In this document: positions 34,639-44,318 of the stretch, one piece after another | Numbering within the stretch: position 1 is the stretch's first letter | How the letters are laid out: every line of letters starts with the position of its first letter | Origin: Vannielia litorea | Lineage (GTDB): Bacteria > Pseudomonadota > Alphaproteobacteria > Rhodobacterales > Rhodobacteraceae | DNA: 64,000 bases | Assembly (NCBI RefSeq): GCF_900142295.1 | Contig: NZ_FSRL01000001.1 | Span: 1,240,001-1,304,000, forward strand | Direction of reading: 5' to 3' | The notes under the pieces: generated by a model | The model's database searches: none | What the model was told of the DNA's origin: nothing | What the model saw: only the letters and a program-made list of their open reading frames with translations | Program-made: the position numbers and the translations under genes

Positions 34639-35613
34639 ATGGGTTTTCTTTTTCGGGCCTTGGCCCTTCTGGTGCTCGGCACAGGGCTCGCCAGTGCCGA
34701 TCCGGGCTTCTGGAAGCACGAGTGGCCCCGCACCGACTTCTCCCGCACCAGCGTCGGCAACTGGGTCGAGATCATCTCGGGCGGTCCGGGCCGGGATGGC
34801 ATCCCGGCGCTGTCCGACCCGCAGTTCCGCGCGGCCAGGGGGGCAGGGCTGTCGCCCCGCGAGCCGGTGATCACGGTCGAGATCGGCCGCGAGGCCCGCG
34901 CCTACCCGCTGCGCTACCTCATCTGGCATGAAATCGTGAACGACCGGATGGGCGGTACGCCCATCGCCGTCACCTATTGCCCGCTCTGCAACTCCGCCCT
35001 CGTCTTCGACCGCCGCCTGCGCGGGCAGGTGCTCGACTTCGGCGTGACCGGCAAGCTCCGCCATTCCGACATGGTCATGTACGACCGCCAGACCGAGAGC
35101 TGGTGGCAGCAGGCAATGGGGCAGGGGATCGTGGGTGAGATGACCGGCGCCGATCTGCGCCAGGTGCCGAGCTGGATGGAAAGCTGGGAGAGCTTCACCG
35201 CGCGCAACCCCGACGGCCGGGTCATGGCCGAGCCGCGGCACAACCGCCCCTATGGCCAGAACCCCTACAAGGGCTACGACAGCTCCGCGCGCCCCTTTCT
35301 CTTCAGCGGCGAGATGCCGCCCCACGGCGTGCCGCCGCTGGTCCGCGTGGTCCGCGTCGGAACCCGCGCCTGGCCGCTGCCGCGCGTGGCCGAGGCCGGC
35401 GAGATCCGCGAGGCGGGGGTGGTCATCAGCTGGTCCGCCGGGCAGGCCAGCGCGCTCGACCGGGGCGAGATCGCCAGCGGGCGCGACGTGGGCAACATCC
35501 GGGTCCGCGACGCCTCGGGCCGCGACATCCCGCACGACCTGATGTTCGCCTTCGCCTTCGCCTTCCACGCCTTCTACCCGCGCGGCCAGTGGATGCTGGG
35601 CAAGAGCCGTTAA
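34639..35613 (+). CDS. DUF3179 family secreted protein
   Basis: The 324-residue protein has a signal peptide (ALALLVLGTGLASADPG) and the DUF3179 pattern: YPLRYLIWHEIVNDRMGGTPIAVTYCPLCNSALVFDRRLRGQVLDFGVTGKLRHSDMVMYDRQTESWWQQ. The CPLC pair and nearby histidines look like metal or redox ligands. The family's function is unknown. GAGGGAGGGCGCC gives a strong ribosome binding site. It is followed by the VOC gene, which has its own promoter. Confidence 0.9.
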   Translation: MGFLFRALALLVLGTGLASADPGFWKHEWPRTDFSRTSVGNWVEIISGGPGRDGIPALSDPQFRAARGAGLSPREPVITVEIGREARAYPLRYLIWHEIVNDRMGGTPIAVTYCPLCNSALVFDRRLRGQVLDFGVTGKLRHSDMVMYDRQTESWWQQAMGQGIVGEMTGADLRQVPSWMESWESFTARNPDGRVMAEPRHNRPYGQNPYKGYDSSARPFLFSGEMPPHGVPPLVRVVRVGTRAWPLPRVAEAGEIREAGVVISWSAGQASALDRGEIASGRDVGNIRVRDASGRDIPHDLMFAFAFAFHAFYPRGQWMLGKSR

Positions 35614-35659
35614 GGCACGGCGACCTGCCGCCGAGGCCCGCGTCTCCCGTGCACACGGC

Positions 35660-35699
35660 TTGACTTCCCGCGTGCCTCGTCTAAAAAGTTGATATCAAC
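35660..35699 (+). promoter_or_regulatory. promoter with overlapping palindromic operator before the VOC gene
   Basis: TTGACT (35660-35665), a 16-base spacer and TAAAAA (35682-35687) are followed at once by GTTGATATCAAC (35688-35699), a perfect 12-bp palindrome at the expected transcription start. This arrangement suggests repression; the regulator is not in the window. Confidence 0.5.
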
Positions 35700-35718
35700 C
35701 TTAATCGGGAGGCGCAGC

Positions 35719-36198
35719 ATGCCCGCGGCCAGGAATACCATCTGCCTGTGGTTCGACAGTGACGCCGAAGGCGCCGCGCACTTCTACGCCAAGACCTTTC
35801 CCGAAAGCTCGGTCGACGCGGTCCACACCGCGCCCGGAGACTTTCCGGGCGGAAAAAAGGGGCAGGTGCTGACGGTGCAGTTCACCGTTATGGGCATTCC
35901 TTGCCTCGGGCTGAACGGCGGCCCGATCTTTCCGCATACCGAGGCCTTCTCCTTCCAGGTCGCCACCGACGACCAGGCTGAGACCGACCGCTACTGGAAC
36001 GCCATCGTCGGCAACGGCGGCAAGGAGAGCGCCTGCGGCTGGTGCTCGGACCGCTGGGGCATCCACTGGCAGATCACCCCGCGCGTGCTGACCGAGGCCA
36101 TGGCGGCGGGCGGTGCCGTGGCCGAACGGGCCTTTGCCGCGATGATGGAGATGCGCAAGATCGACGTGGCCAGGATCGAGGCGGCGGTGAATGGCTAG
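35719..36198 (+). CDS. VOC/PhnB-like family protein
   Basis: The 159-residue protein fits the PhnB-like branch of the vicinal-oxygen-chelate fold: ICLWFDSDAEGAAHFYAKTFPESSV, LTVQFTVMGIPCLGLNGGPIFPHTEAFSFQV, then a second half with CGWCSDRWGIHWQITPRVLTEAM. Many such proteins are of unknown function. GGGAGGCGCAGC precedes the ATG. Its TAG stop shares the bases CTAG with the stop of the convergent hydrolase. Confidence 0.9.
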   Translation: MPAARNTICLWFDSDAEGAAHFYAKTFPESSVDAVHTAPGDFPGGKKGQVLTVQFTVMGIPCLGLNGGPIFPHTEAFSFQVATDDQAETDRYWNAIVGNGGKESACGWCSDRWGIHWQITPRVLTEAMAAGGAVAERAFAAMMEMRKIDVARIEAAVNG

Positions 36199-37064
36199 CC
36201 TTGGTCCCGTCCTGCGAACTCGGCCAGCAGCGCGTTGAACCGCGCTGGCTCCTCCCAGAACGGCGCATGGCCCGAGCTCTCGAACACATGCGCCTCGGCA
36301 TGGGCGAACTCGGCGGCACATTCCTCGAAGATCGGCTTCGGCATCACCCGCTCATGGGCGCCCCAGACCACCAGGCAGGGGGTCTGTGTCGCGCGCGCGG
36401 CGGGGCGATAGTCGGCATCGCGCTGCCGCGTCTGGCCGCGAATCTCGGGCGGGCACATCATGTTGAAACCCAGCATGGTGGCAAACGCCTCCGGCGCAGG
36501 CTGGCGGTGGAAACAGGCGCGCAGAAAGGCCGTGGTGGCGGCAAGGTTCTCGCGCAGCACCGGCGAGAGCATCCCCCTGGCGATCACGTCGGGGTCGGCC
36601 ATGCGCAGCTCGCGCGCCTGCGGCGGGATGAACCTGCCCGAGGTCGGCCCGGTGCCGATCATCGCCGTCGCCCGCAGCGCGCCGTCGCCATGCAGGGCGA
36701 GGTAGTCGCAAAGCGCCTTGCCGCCCATCGACCAGCCCAGCAGCAGCGGTCGTCGCAGGCCGAGGGCCGCGATGATGGCGGCAATGTCGCCGCCCCAGGG
36801 CTCCGACCCGGCATAGGCCGCCTCGTCCACCGGCTTGCCCGAGGCTCCGTGCCCCCGCAGGTCGAAGCCCACCATGCGAAACCGCGCCAGCTCCGGCGCG
36901 GCGAACTGCCGGGCAAACGACAGGTGGCTCTGCGACCAGCCGTGAACGAACAGGATCGGCGGGCCATCCGGCGCGCCATATTCGGCCACTGCCAGCTCGG
37001 TGCCCCCGTGTCCGGCGATGCGGTGGGTGGCGAAGGGTGCGGGAAGGTCTGTCATGCGGCCCAT
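36195..37064 (-). CDS. alpha/beta hydrolase
   Basis: The 289-residue protein has the alpha/beta hydrolase layout: ILFVHGWSQSHLSF (oxyanion region), MVGFDLRGHGASGKP, the nucleophile elbow LLLGWSMGGKALCDY (Ser), and near the end FESSGHAPFWEEPARFN with the catalytic His. The substrate is unknown. ATG at 37064 or 37055 are both possible. It ends on overlapping stops with the VOC gene and stands divergent from the MFS exporter gene. Confidence 0.91.
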   Translation of the reverse strand: MGRMTDLPAPFATHRIAGHGGTELAVAEYGAPDGPPILFVHGWSQSHLSFARQFAAPELARFRMVGFDLRGHGASGKPVDEAAYAGSEPWGGDIAAIIAALGLRRPLLLGWSMGGKALCDYLALHGDGALRATAMIGTGPTSGRFIPPQARELRMADPDVIARGMLSPVLRENLAATTAFLRACFHRQPAPEAFATMLGFNMMCPPEIRGQTRQRDADYRPAARATQTPCLVVWGAHERVMPKPIFEECAAEFAHAEAHVFESSGHAPFWEEPARFNALLAEFAGRDQG

Positions 37065-37186
37065 CTGTCAGCAGAGACAAGTCCGGCGCAAGAAATTTTG
37101 CCCGAACTGCTCGACGCCCGGTCTGCCGTCGCTAAATTCACCGCGCCGCCGCGACACGCCGCGCGGCCCAGCTGAAAGGACCCACC

Positions 37187-38383
37187 ATGCCACAGGCCAA
37201 AGGCCTCTTCCGGTCTGCGCTCGTTCTCGGCCTGATGTCGATGGTCGGGCCCTTCGCGATCGACATGTACCTGCCCGTCATGCCCGAGATCGGCGCAGCC
37301 CTCGGGGCCGACGAGGCCGCCATGGGCGCCACGATCATCGGCTATTTCATCGCCTTCGGTCTCGCGCAGCTGGTCTATGGCCCCTGGGCCGACCAGGCTG
37401 GGCGGCGCGTGCCGATCTACGTCGGCCTCGGCATCTTTGCCCTCGGATCCGTCGGCGCGGCCATGGCCGAAAGCCTTGGCACGCTGGTGGCCTGGCGCTT
37501 CGTGCAGGGCCTCGGCGGGGCGGCGGTCATGGTGGTGCCCCGCGCGATCATCCGCGACCTGCACACCGGCGCGGAGGCCACGAGGATGATGGCGATGATC
37601 ATGCTGGTGATCTCGGTCTCGCCGATGCTCGCACCCCTGGCAGGCTCGGGCGTTTCCGCCGTGGCCGGCTGGCGCGCGATCTTCTGGGTGCTGGCCGTCG
37701 CGGCGGTGGCCTGCGTGAGCCTGATGCATTTTGCCCTGCCCGAGACCCTGCCGCCGGAACGCCGGGTCAGGGTGAACGTCGCGGCGCTCTCCCGCGTGGC
37801 GCGCATGCTCCTGCGTGACCCGAAGTTCATGGGCCTTACCTTCGTCGGCGGCCTCGGCATGGCCAGCTTCTTCATCTTCCTCGCGCTGGCGCCCTTCGTC
37901 TACACCCAGGACTTCGGCCTGACGCCGACGCAGTTTTCCCTCGCCTTCGCCGTCAACGCGGCCGGTTTCTTCGCCGCCAGCCAGGCCGCCGGGCCTCTGG
38001 CGGACCGGCTGGGGCTCACCCGGGTCGTGCTGGGCGGGGCCACCGGCTTCGGCATCGCCACGGCCACGCTCCTTGCCGTGGTGGCCTCGGGCGCGGGGTC
38101 GCTCGCGGTCGTGATGACCGGGCTCTTCATCGGCAACGCCTTCCTTGGGCTGGTGATCCCCACGACGATGGTGATGGCGCTCGACGACCACGGCGAGAAC
38201 GCGGGCATGGCCTCGAGCCTGGGCGGCACCCTCCAGATGGTGGCAGGCGGCGTGGCGGTGAGCCTGGCCTCGCCGTTCCACGATGGCACGGCAATGCCGA
38301 TGGTCGCGGCCATCGCGGCTTGCGGCCTGGGGGCAACCCTGTTGGCCTGGGTCATCCTCGGCCGCCTGCGCCAACCCGCCTGA
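37187..38383 (+). CDS. MFS multidrug exporter, Bcr/CflA type
   Basis: The 398-residue protein has twelve predicted membrane helices and the opening pattern of the Bcr/CflA group (LVLGLMSMVGPFAIDMYLPVMPEIGAALGADEAAMGATIIGYFIAFGLAQLVYGPWADQAGRRVPIYVGL), with GPWADQAGRR as the MFS loop motif. Members export drugs such as bicyclomycin or sulphonamides; the substrate here is unknown. The upstream 122 bp is shared with the divergent hydrolase. Confidence 0.92.
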   Translation: MPQAKGLFRSALVLGLMSMVGPFAIDMYLPVMPEIGAALGADEAAMGATIIGYFIAFGLAQLVYGPWADQAGRRVPIYVGLGIFALGSVGAAMAESLGTLVAWRFVQGLGGAAVMVVPRAIIRDLHTGAEATRMMAMIMLVISVSPMLAPLAGSGVSAVAGWRAIFWVLAVAAVACVSLMHFALPETLPPERRVRVNVAALSRVARMLLRDPKFMGLTFVGGLGMASFFIFLALAPFVYTQDFGLTPTQFSLAFAVNAAGFFAASQAAGPLADRLGLTRVVLGGATGFGIATATLLAVVASGAGSLAVVMTGLFIGNAFLGLVIPTTMVMALDDHGENAGMASSLGGTLQMVAGGVAVSLASPFHDGTAMPMVAAIAACGLGATLLAWVILGRLRQPA

Positions 38384-38410
38384 AACCGGTGCCGCGAATT
38401 GCGACACTGG

Positions 38411-38425
38411 TTAAATCTATTTTAG
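38411..38425 (+). promoter_or_regulatory. CtrA-box-like sequence upstream of the mcp gene
   Basis: TTAA (38411-38414), seven bases and TTAG (38422-38425) match CtrA TTAA-N7-TTAA at seven of eight positions, 82 bases before the mcp start codon. Confidence 0.4.
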
Positions 38426-38506
38426 CACCCTTCAGGCATTTCCGGATCCTGAGTGGCGGCCCGTGCCTCGTGAGCCGGCCGCCGTTACCGGACCTGGAGA
38501 GAGTGC

Positions 38507-41500
38507 ATGGCCCTGCTGCGCAACATGAACCTGCGGACAAAGCTGCCGCTGCTGATCTTCCTTACCGTTGCCGTCACCGTCGCGGGCCTCGTCGGCCTCG
38601 TCACGCGGGAAGGGCTGGCCAATGCCGAGGCCACGGCGGTCGCCCGGCTCGGTGCCACCATGGAGCAGGACAGGCGCGCGGTGCAGGGCTGGGTCGATCA
38701 GATCCGCGCGGACCTGACCACCAACGCAAGCGAAGACACCGTGACCGCCGCGCTCGTGAAACTGGCCGGAGCCTATGCAGCCCTGGGAAGCGACCCGACC
38801 GGCGTGCTCCAACACCTCTACATTGAGGCAAACCCCCATCCGCAGGGCGAGAAGCACAACTTCGACTTCGCCACCGACGGGTCGGGCTACTCGATCGCCC
38901 ACAAGCGTTACCACGGCTTCTTCCGGGCGCTGCTTCAGACCCGCGGTTACTATGACATCTTCCTCTTCGATGCCGACGGCAACCTGGTCTACACCGTCGC
39001 CAAGGAGCTCGACTTCGCCACCAACATCCAGTCCGGCCCCTGGGCCGAGACCGGCCTGGGCGAAGCCTTCCGCGGCGCGGTCGACAGGGCCGGCGCGGTC
39101 GACCCGGTGATGTTCGTTGATTTTGCCCCCTACGGCCCGTCGCACGGGGCGGCGGCCGGCTTTGCCGGTATCGCGATCCTGAATGCCGAGGGCCAGGTGC
39201 AGGGTGTGCTCGCCGTCCAGATGCCCACAAACCAGCTGACGCCGCTGTTGTCGGGCTCCGGCAAGGGCGACGGGGCCGTGCAGGTCGTGGTCACCGGGCC
39301 GGATGACATGCCGCGCAGCCTGGCCGGTGAGAAGGGCATCGCGCCGGTTCGAAGCGAGGCCCTGACCCGAGCCCTCGCCGGAGAGACCGGGCAGCTTCGC
39401 GGGGTTCTCTCGGACGGGACGCCGGGCCTTGCCGTGTACGGCCCGGTGGAACTGGGTGCCTTCACCTGGGCGATCTCGGCTGAGATGAAGGACCAGCACG
39501 CCTTCGGCCCGATCCGCAGGCTCATCACCGAAAGCGCCATCGGCGGGGCGGTGCTGCTCGCCATCGCCACCGCTCTCGGCTTCGCCCTGTCGCGCGGGGT
39601 GGTTCGCCCGATCAACGGGATGGAGCGGGGCCTCGAAGCGCTGGCTAGGGGAGACTACGCCACACCCATGACCGGCACCGACCGCGGCGATGAACTCGGC
39701 CAGATGGCCCGAAGCGGCGAGGCCCTGCGCGAGACCTTGCAGGCCGCGCGCGACGCCGAGCGCGACAACATCTTCCGCGGCGCCGGGTTTCAGGCCAGCT
39801 CCGCAGCCATGCTGATGCTCGACGCAGATCTGACTGTCACCTACGTGAATGCCGCCATGACCGACTTCATGGGCCGCCACGCCGCGGAGTTCTCCTCCAA
39901 CGGGCTGCACGACGGTGACGCCGATATCACCGGGCTCGCGATCGACAGGCTGATGCCCAACCCCGAGAGCCTCCGGCGCGCGGTCGAAGAGCCGGAAGGC
40001 CTCCCCAAGACGCTGTTCTTCCGCCTGGGCGACACCCGCTTCGCCATGCGGGTCGGCGTGGTGGCGGATGAGGACGGCCGGACCATCGGCACCGTCGTGG
40101 AGCTGTCCAATGCCACCCGCGAGTTCATGGACCGCGCGTTGATGACCACGATCGACAAGTTCCTCTCCACGATCAAGATGGATCGAAAGGCCCGCATCTT
40201 CGAGGTCAATGGCACCATGGCTACGGTGCTGGGTCGCACGCCCGAAGACATGGTCGGGTCCACCGCCCTCGACATCTTCAGCTTCGATGAGAACCTGGCC
40301 GCGCAGCATGGCAATGTCCTCGAGCGCCTCGAGAAGGGCGAGAGCGTCTTCGGCCTGTTCCGCCTGCGCGGGGCCGACGACAGCAGTCGCTGGCTGCAGG
40401 GCGGCTTCTCCCCGGTGCTCGACACCGATGGCCAGCCCGCCATGTTCCTGTTCATGGGCTCCGACATCACGGCCGATCGTGAAAAGCTCCTCTCCGCCGA
40501 GCAGGAACAGCTACGCGTCGCAAAGGCCCAGTCGCAGGTCGTGGACGGGCTGCGCGTGGGCCTGACCGCACTGGCCGACGGCGACCTGACCCACCTCATC
40601 GAAGAGCGCTTCGCCGCAGAATACGAGGAGCTGCGGCTCAACTTCAACCAGGCCGCCGGCAAGCTCTGCGAGGCCATCGGAATGGTCATGGACAATGCCG
40701 GGGCGATCCACCGTGAAGTCGGCGAGATCGCGGCCTCGGCCGACGACCTGTCGCGCCGCACCGAGCGCCAGGCAACGACCCTCGAAGAGACCGCCGCCGC
40801 GCTTGACCAGCTCACCTCCAGCGTCCGCTCGGCCGCGGCCGGAGCCGACCGTGCCAATGACATGGTCACCCAGGCGCGCGGCAATGCCGAGCAGGGCGGC
40901 GAGGTGGTCAGGGAGGCCGTGGCCGCAATGGGCCAGATCTCCCAGAGCTCCGACCAGATCTCAAAGATCATCAGCGTCATCGAGGACATCGCCTTCCAGA
41001 CCAACCTGCTCGCTCTCAATGCCGGCGTCGAGGCGGCCCGCGCCGGCGAGGCGGGCCGCGGCTTCGCCGTGGTCGCCTCCGAGGTCCGGGCCTTGGCGCA
41101 GCGCAGCTCCGACGCCGCCCGCGAGATCTCCAGCCTCATCTCCTCCTCGGGCGACCACGTCAAGCGCGGGGTCGATCTGGTGGGCCAGACCGGCGAGGCG
41201 CTGCGCGGCATCGTCACCAGCGTGTCCGACATCGCCAGCCACGTCTCCGAGATCGCCCGCTCCGCCCGCGAACAGTCCAGCGGGCTCGATGAGATCAACA
41301 CCGCGATGAACCAGCTCGACCAGGTCACGCAACAGAACGCCGCCATGTTCGAGGAAACCAACGCCGCCAGCCAGGCGCTGTCCACCGAGGCTGACACGCT
41401 CAAGAGCACGATGAGCCGGTTCCGCATCGGCGACAGCGCGGCGCATGCGGATGCCCCCGCCATCTCGCCCGGTATCATGCCCGCATCGGTCGCTCCCGCC

Positions 41501-41692
41501 GGGGCCGCCAGGGCCGTGTCCGCCGCGCCGAAACCCGCGACCGAGGACCAGCCCGCCAGGCCCTCGCTGACCCAGGTGGCGGACCCGGGGTCGCGCTCCC
41601 GGCCCGCCGCGACCTTCCGCAGTGGCCGCGCCCCGCAGGGGACGGCCGCGCTCGCGGTCTCGGCCGCCGACGAGGACTGGGAGGAATTCTGA
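38507..41692 (+). CDS. methyl-accepting chemotaxis protein with Cache and two PAS domains
   Basis: The 1061-residue receptor has an N-terminal membrane helix (about 15-34), a large periplasmic Cache-like domain, a second helix (about 342-360), a HAMP domain ([24 protein letters not shown]), two PAS domains (about 425-550 and 555-680) and a signalling domain with [39 protein letters not shown] long linker then ends in DWEEF, a CheR/CheB docking pentapeptide. It probably senses a periplasmic ligand and, through PAS, an internal signal. cheB and cheD follow on the same strand. Confidence 0.93.
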   Translation: MALLRNMNLRTKLPLLIFLTVAVTVAGLVGLVTREGLANAEATAVARLGATMEQDRRAVQGWVDQIRADLTTNASEDTVTAALVKLAGAYAALGSDPTGVLQHLYIEANPHPQGEKHNFDFATDGSGYSIAHKRYHGFFRALLQTRGYYDIFLFDADGNLVYTVAKELDFATNIQSGPWAETGLGEAFRGAVDRAGAVDPVMFVDFAPYGPSHGAAAGFAGIAILNAEGQVQGVLAVQMPTNQLTPLLSGSGKGDGAVQVVVTGPDDMPRSLAGEKGIAPVRSEALTRALAGETGQLRGVLSDGTPGLAVYGPVELGAFTWAISAEMKDQHAFGPIRRLITESAIGGAVLLAIATALGFALSRGVVRPINGMERGLEALARGDYATPMTGTDRGDELGQMARSGEALRETLQAARDAERDNIFRGAGFQASSAAMLMLDADLTVTYVNAAMTDFMGRHAAEFSSNGLHDGDADITGLAIDRLMPNPESLRRAVEEPEGLPKTLFFRLGDTRFAMRVGVVADEDGRTIGTVVELSNATREFMDRALMTTIDKFLSTIKMDRKARIFEVNGTMATVLGRTPEDMVGSTALDIFSFDENLAAQHGNVLERLEKGESVFGLFRLRGADDSSRWLQGGFSPVLDTDGQPAMFLFMGSDITADREKLLSAEQEQLRVAKAQSQVVDGLRVGLTALADGDLTHLIEERFAAEYEELRLNFNQAAGKLCEAIGMVMDNAGAIHREVGEIAASADDLSRRTERQATTLEETAAALDQLTSSVRSAAAGADRANDMVTQARGNAEQGGEVVREAVAAMGQISQSSDQISKIISVIEDIAFQTNLLALNAGVEAARAGEAGRGFAVVASEVRALAQRSSDAAREISSLISSSGDHVKRGVDLVGQTGEALRGIVTSVSDIASHVSEIARSAREQSSGLDEINTAMNQLDQVTQQNAAMFEETNAASQALSTEADTLKSTMSRFRIGDSAAHADAPAISPGIMPASVAPAGAARAVSAAPKPATEDQPARPSLTQVADPGSRSRPAATFRSGRAPQGTAALAVSAADEDWEEF

Positions 41693-41731
41693 TCTCCGCT
41701 CCTTGACCCTGAAGCCACGGGAAGGACCGAC

Positions 41732-42775
41732 ATGGCAGAAAAGAGACGGGTGGTGATCGTCGACGACAGCCCCAGCATGCGCGCCATGCTCGCGCGGCTC
41801 CTGCTCTCCGATGGGCGCTTCGACGTGGTGGGAGAGGCCGGCGACCCCTTCGAGGCGCGCAGCGTCATCAAGGCCACACGCCCCCATGTGGTGACCCTCG
41901 ATGTGGAGATGCCGCGCATGGATGGGCTGAGTTTCCTCGAGAAGATCATATCCTTGCGGCCATTGCCCGTTGTCATGCTGTCCTCCGGCACCGGGCCGGG
42001 CAGCGACCTCGCGGTCGAGGCCCTCGCCCGCGGCGCGATCGACTGCCTCGGCAAGGATGGTTTCGGTGGTCGCGATACCGCGGGTGAGGTTGCGGACCGC
42101 ATCTTCGAGGCCTCCCTGGCGCGGGTCGAGCCCCGGGCTTCCCGACCCGCGGCTCCCGACCATACCCGCTTTCGCTGGAACGGCCGGATCGTCCTCATCG
42201 GATCGTCCACCGGCGGGGTCGAGGCGCTCGAGCGCGTTCTCGGCGCCATGCCGCCCAACGCCCCACCAATCGTTGTCGTCCAGCACATGCCGGCCCCGTT
42301 CATGGAGAGCCTCGCGCGCCGGCTGTCTGGCCTGATCGCGCCACGCGTGGTTCTCGCGCGACCGGGGCTAGAACTGGCGCAGGGCATGGTCGTCTTCGCC
42401 CCCGGCGGGCCATGCCATCTCGAGCTTCAGATCGGGGCGGGCGTCGGGACGCTTCCGCAGTGCCGGCTGACCGAGGGGGATCTCGTCAGCGGTCACCGCC
42501 CCTCGGTCGACCGCCTGTTCCATTCGGCCATCGGCCTCGCGCCGCAACTTCTGGCCATCCTGCTCACGGGCATGGGCCGCGACGGCGCCGCCGGCATGCT
42601 CGAGCTGCGCGCCGGCGGCGCGCGCAGCCTCGCACAAAGCAAGGAGAGCAGCACGGTCTGGGGCATGCCCCGCGTCGCCTGGGAGACCGGCGCCGCCGAG
42701 GCGCTGGTTCCGCTTGACCGCGTGGGAGACGAGATCCTGGCGATCTGCGGCAAGCAACCTGTTGCGATCGGATGA
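41732..42775 (+). CDS. cheB: chemotaxis methylesterase/deamidase
   Basis: CheB removes methyl groups from receptors and so resets adaptation. The 347-residue protein has a receiver domain (IVDDSPSMRAML; phospho-acceptor Asp57 in VTLDVEMPRMDG) and a C-terminal esterase domain (IGSSTGGVEALERVL with catalytic Ser; VVQHMPAPFMESLARRL with His; TGMGRDGAAGMLELR with Asp). GGAAGGA precedes the ATG. It overlaps a possible cheD start by four bases. Confidence 0.96.
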   Translation: MAEKRRVVIVDDSPSMRAMLARLLLSDGRFDVVGEAGDPFEARSVIKATRPHVVTLDVEMPRMDGLSFLEKIISLRPLPVVMLSSGTGPGSDLAVEALARGAIDCLGKDGFGGRDTAGEVADRIFEASLARVEPRASRPAAPDHTRFRWNGRIVLIGSSTGGVEALERVLGAMPPNAPPIVVVQHMPAPFMESLARRLSGLIAPRVVLARPGLELAQGMVVFAPGGPCHLELQIGAGVGTLPQCRLTEGDLVSGHRPSVDRLFHSAIGLAPQLLAILLTGMGRDGAAGMLELRAGGARSLAQSKESSTVWGMPRVAWETGAAEALVPLDRVGDEILAICGKQPVAIG

Positions 42776-42792
42776 TGCAGAAGGGATCGACC

Positions 42793-43299
42793 ATGCATGT
42801 GGCACAGGGCGAGTTCGGGGTCTCCGGCGATCCGGCCATGCTGCTCACCACCATCCTGGGGAGTTGCGTCTCGGTCTGCCTGTGGGACAACCACGCCAGG
42901 CTTGGCGGCATGAACCACATCCTGCTGCCCGGCGGCGGCGGAACCGACCTCTACGAGGCGGCCATCGGAGCCAATGCCATGGAACTGCTGATCAACGGCA
43001 TGCTGAAGGCCGGCGCGCATCGGGATCGGCTCGAGGCCAAGGTCTTCGGCGGCGCGCGCATGATCAAGGCCAGTTCCGACATCGGCGCCCGCAACGGTGC
43101 CTTCGTGATCGAGTTTCTTGAACGCGAGAGGATCCCGCTGACCGCGCAATCGCTCGGTGGCACGCAGGGACGCCGGGTCCAGTTCTGGCCAGAGAGCGGC
43201 CGTGCCCGGCAGATGCTGATCGCCAAGTTCGACGAGCCGCGGCCCCCGGTTTCCGCGCCCCGACCGGCAGAGGCAGGCGACGACCTCGAGCTGTTCTGA
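42793..43299 (+). CDS. cheD: chemoreceptor glutamine deamidase
   Basis: CheD deamidates receptor glutamines and helps adaptation. The 168-residue protein shows MLLTTILGSCVSVCLWDNHARLGGMNHILLP (catalytic Cys in GSCV and His in GGMNH) and KVFGGARMIKASSDIGARNGAFVIEFLERERIPL. AGAAGGGA lies before the ATG at 42793; an ATG at 42772, overlapping the cheB stop, would add seven residues. The gene ends the plus-strand mcp-cheB-cheD unit. The 246 bp after it hold no clear gene. Confidence 0.94.
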   Translation: MHVAQGEFGVSGDPAMLLTTILGSCVSVCLWDNHARLGGMNHILLPGGGGTDLYEAAIGANAMELLINGMLKAGAHRDRLEAKVFGGARMIKASSDIGARNGAFVIEFLERERIPLTAQSLGGTQGRRVQFWPESGRARQMLIAKFDEPRPPVSAPRPAEAGDDLELF

Positions 43300-43545
43300 C
43301 CCATGCGTCGGTCGGGATCGAGTCCAAAGACCGCCGGAGCCATCGGAACGGAGCGCCTCTGCCGCGCCCGGCCTCCGTTCGCTCACACGCTCAGCCAGAC
43401 ATCCATGATTGGCTGGCCGCCAGGCCCTGCCGGCCAGGCGGCCCGGACGGCGCGCGGGAGCATGCCCGCCACCATCGGTCTGACGCCGGGCACAGGCCCT
43501 CGGCTGAAATCTGCCCGGTTGCCTGTGGCCGAGCCCAGGGACCCT

Positions 43546-43935
43546 TCAGAAAAAGTCGATCTCGCCGCTCGGCTGTTCTTGCTGCAAGGCGGCCTCGCCC
43601 CCCTGGAGCAGCGCGATGCGGCAGCTTTCGAGTCGGAGCAGGTCGGCAAGAACTGCGATGTCGATATGGTCATTTCGCCCGGCGGCATCAGCGGCCAGAT
43701 GCGCGGCGGCACGAAGATCGTCCAGCGTCTGGTGGATCAGGTCGAGACCCTGCAACTCGCGCAGCTGTGCTCGGGTGAGTTGCCCGGCCTGGGTCAGAAG
43801 GGCGCCCAGATCGTCCTGCATCTGTGCCGTCCGCCCCGCCAACCCGTCGAGCGTGTCTGCCAGCCGGGACAGCAGAGCCGAAATCGGCAGGTCTGCAGTG
43901 CTGCCGCCATCCGCGTCGAGGATATGAATGCTCAC
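43546..43935 (-). CDS. small chemotaxis-operon protein with a CheZ-type DxxxQ motif
   Basis: This 129-residue helical protein is not a standard annotated family. Residues 58-80 (LRELQGLDLIHQTLDDLRAAAHL) carry DLIHQ (Asp65, Gln69), the D-x-x-x-Q spacing of the CheZ catalytic pair (QDLTGQ in E. coli). The acidic tail ends EIDFF, like the CheY-binding tail of CheZ. It starts on an ATGA overlap with cheY and is the last gene of the operon. The small end-of-operon protein CheT in Sinorhizobium meliloti has been described as CheZ-like. I infer a CheY phosphatase, but the motif is short. Confidence 0.75.
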   Translation of the reverse strand: MSIHILDADGGSTADLPISALLSRLADTLDGLAGRTAQMQDDLGALLTQAGQLTRAQLRELQGLDLIHQTLDDLRAAAHLAADAAGRNDHIDIAVLADLLRLESCRIALLQGGEAALQQEQPSGEIDFF

Positions 43936-44318
43936 AGCCGGCCCACCACGGCTTCCATGCAGGCATGAAGGTCCTTCGGGGCGAAGGGCTTCTTGATGAA
44001 GTTGTTCATTCCGAGCGCCCGGCCGGTATCGATGATCTGCTTGTCTGCCTTCCCGGTGATCAGGATGAACCCGATGCCCTTGAGCCGCGCGTGGGTGCGC
44101 AGCGCCTTCAGCAGGTGCAGCCCGTCCATGCCCGGCATGTTGTAGTCGGAAATGACGAGATGAGCGGGCTTCTTCTCCAGCTCGGCCAGCGCGGCCTTGC
44201 CGTCGGCAGTGTAGCGCACGTGGGTCACGCCCATGGCATCGAGTGCCTGCAGGATCAGCCCGCGACTGGTTGACATGTCGTCGACGACCATGACGTGGAG
44301 TTTTTCACGGAGAGACAT
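43932..44318 (-). CDS. cheY: CheY-type response regulator
   Basis: A single-domain receiver of 128 residues: VMVVDDMSTSRGLI, phospho-acceptor Asp58 in LVISDYNMPGMDGLHLL, the switch region ILITGKAD and the lysine in NFIKKPFAP. It would be phosphorylated by CheA and act on the flagellar motor or as a phosphate sink. It overlaps cheR by 14 bases and the CheZ-like gene by four. It is the second CheY of this operon. Confidence 0.94.
   Translation of the reverse strand: MSLREKLHVMVVDDMSTSRGLILQALDAMGVTHVRYTADGKAALAELEKKPAHLVISDYNMPGMDGLHLLKALRTHARLKGIGFILITGKADKQIIDTGRALGMNNFIKKPFAPKDLHACMEAVVGRL

Noticed and set aside
39841..42387. Minus-strand reading frame of about 850 codons across mcp and cheB
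   Set aside because: It is Ser/Ala-rich antisense of receptor and CheB code and has no motif of its own.
43300..43545. Reading frames between cheD and the CheZ-like gene
   Set aside because: They lack ribosome binding sites and recognisable domains and look like spacer between convergent units.
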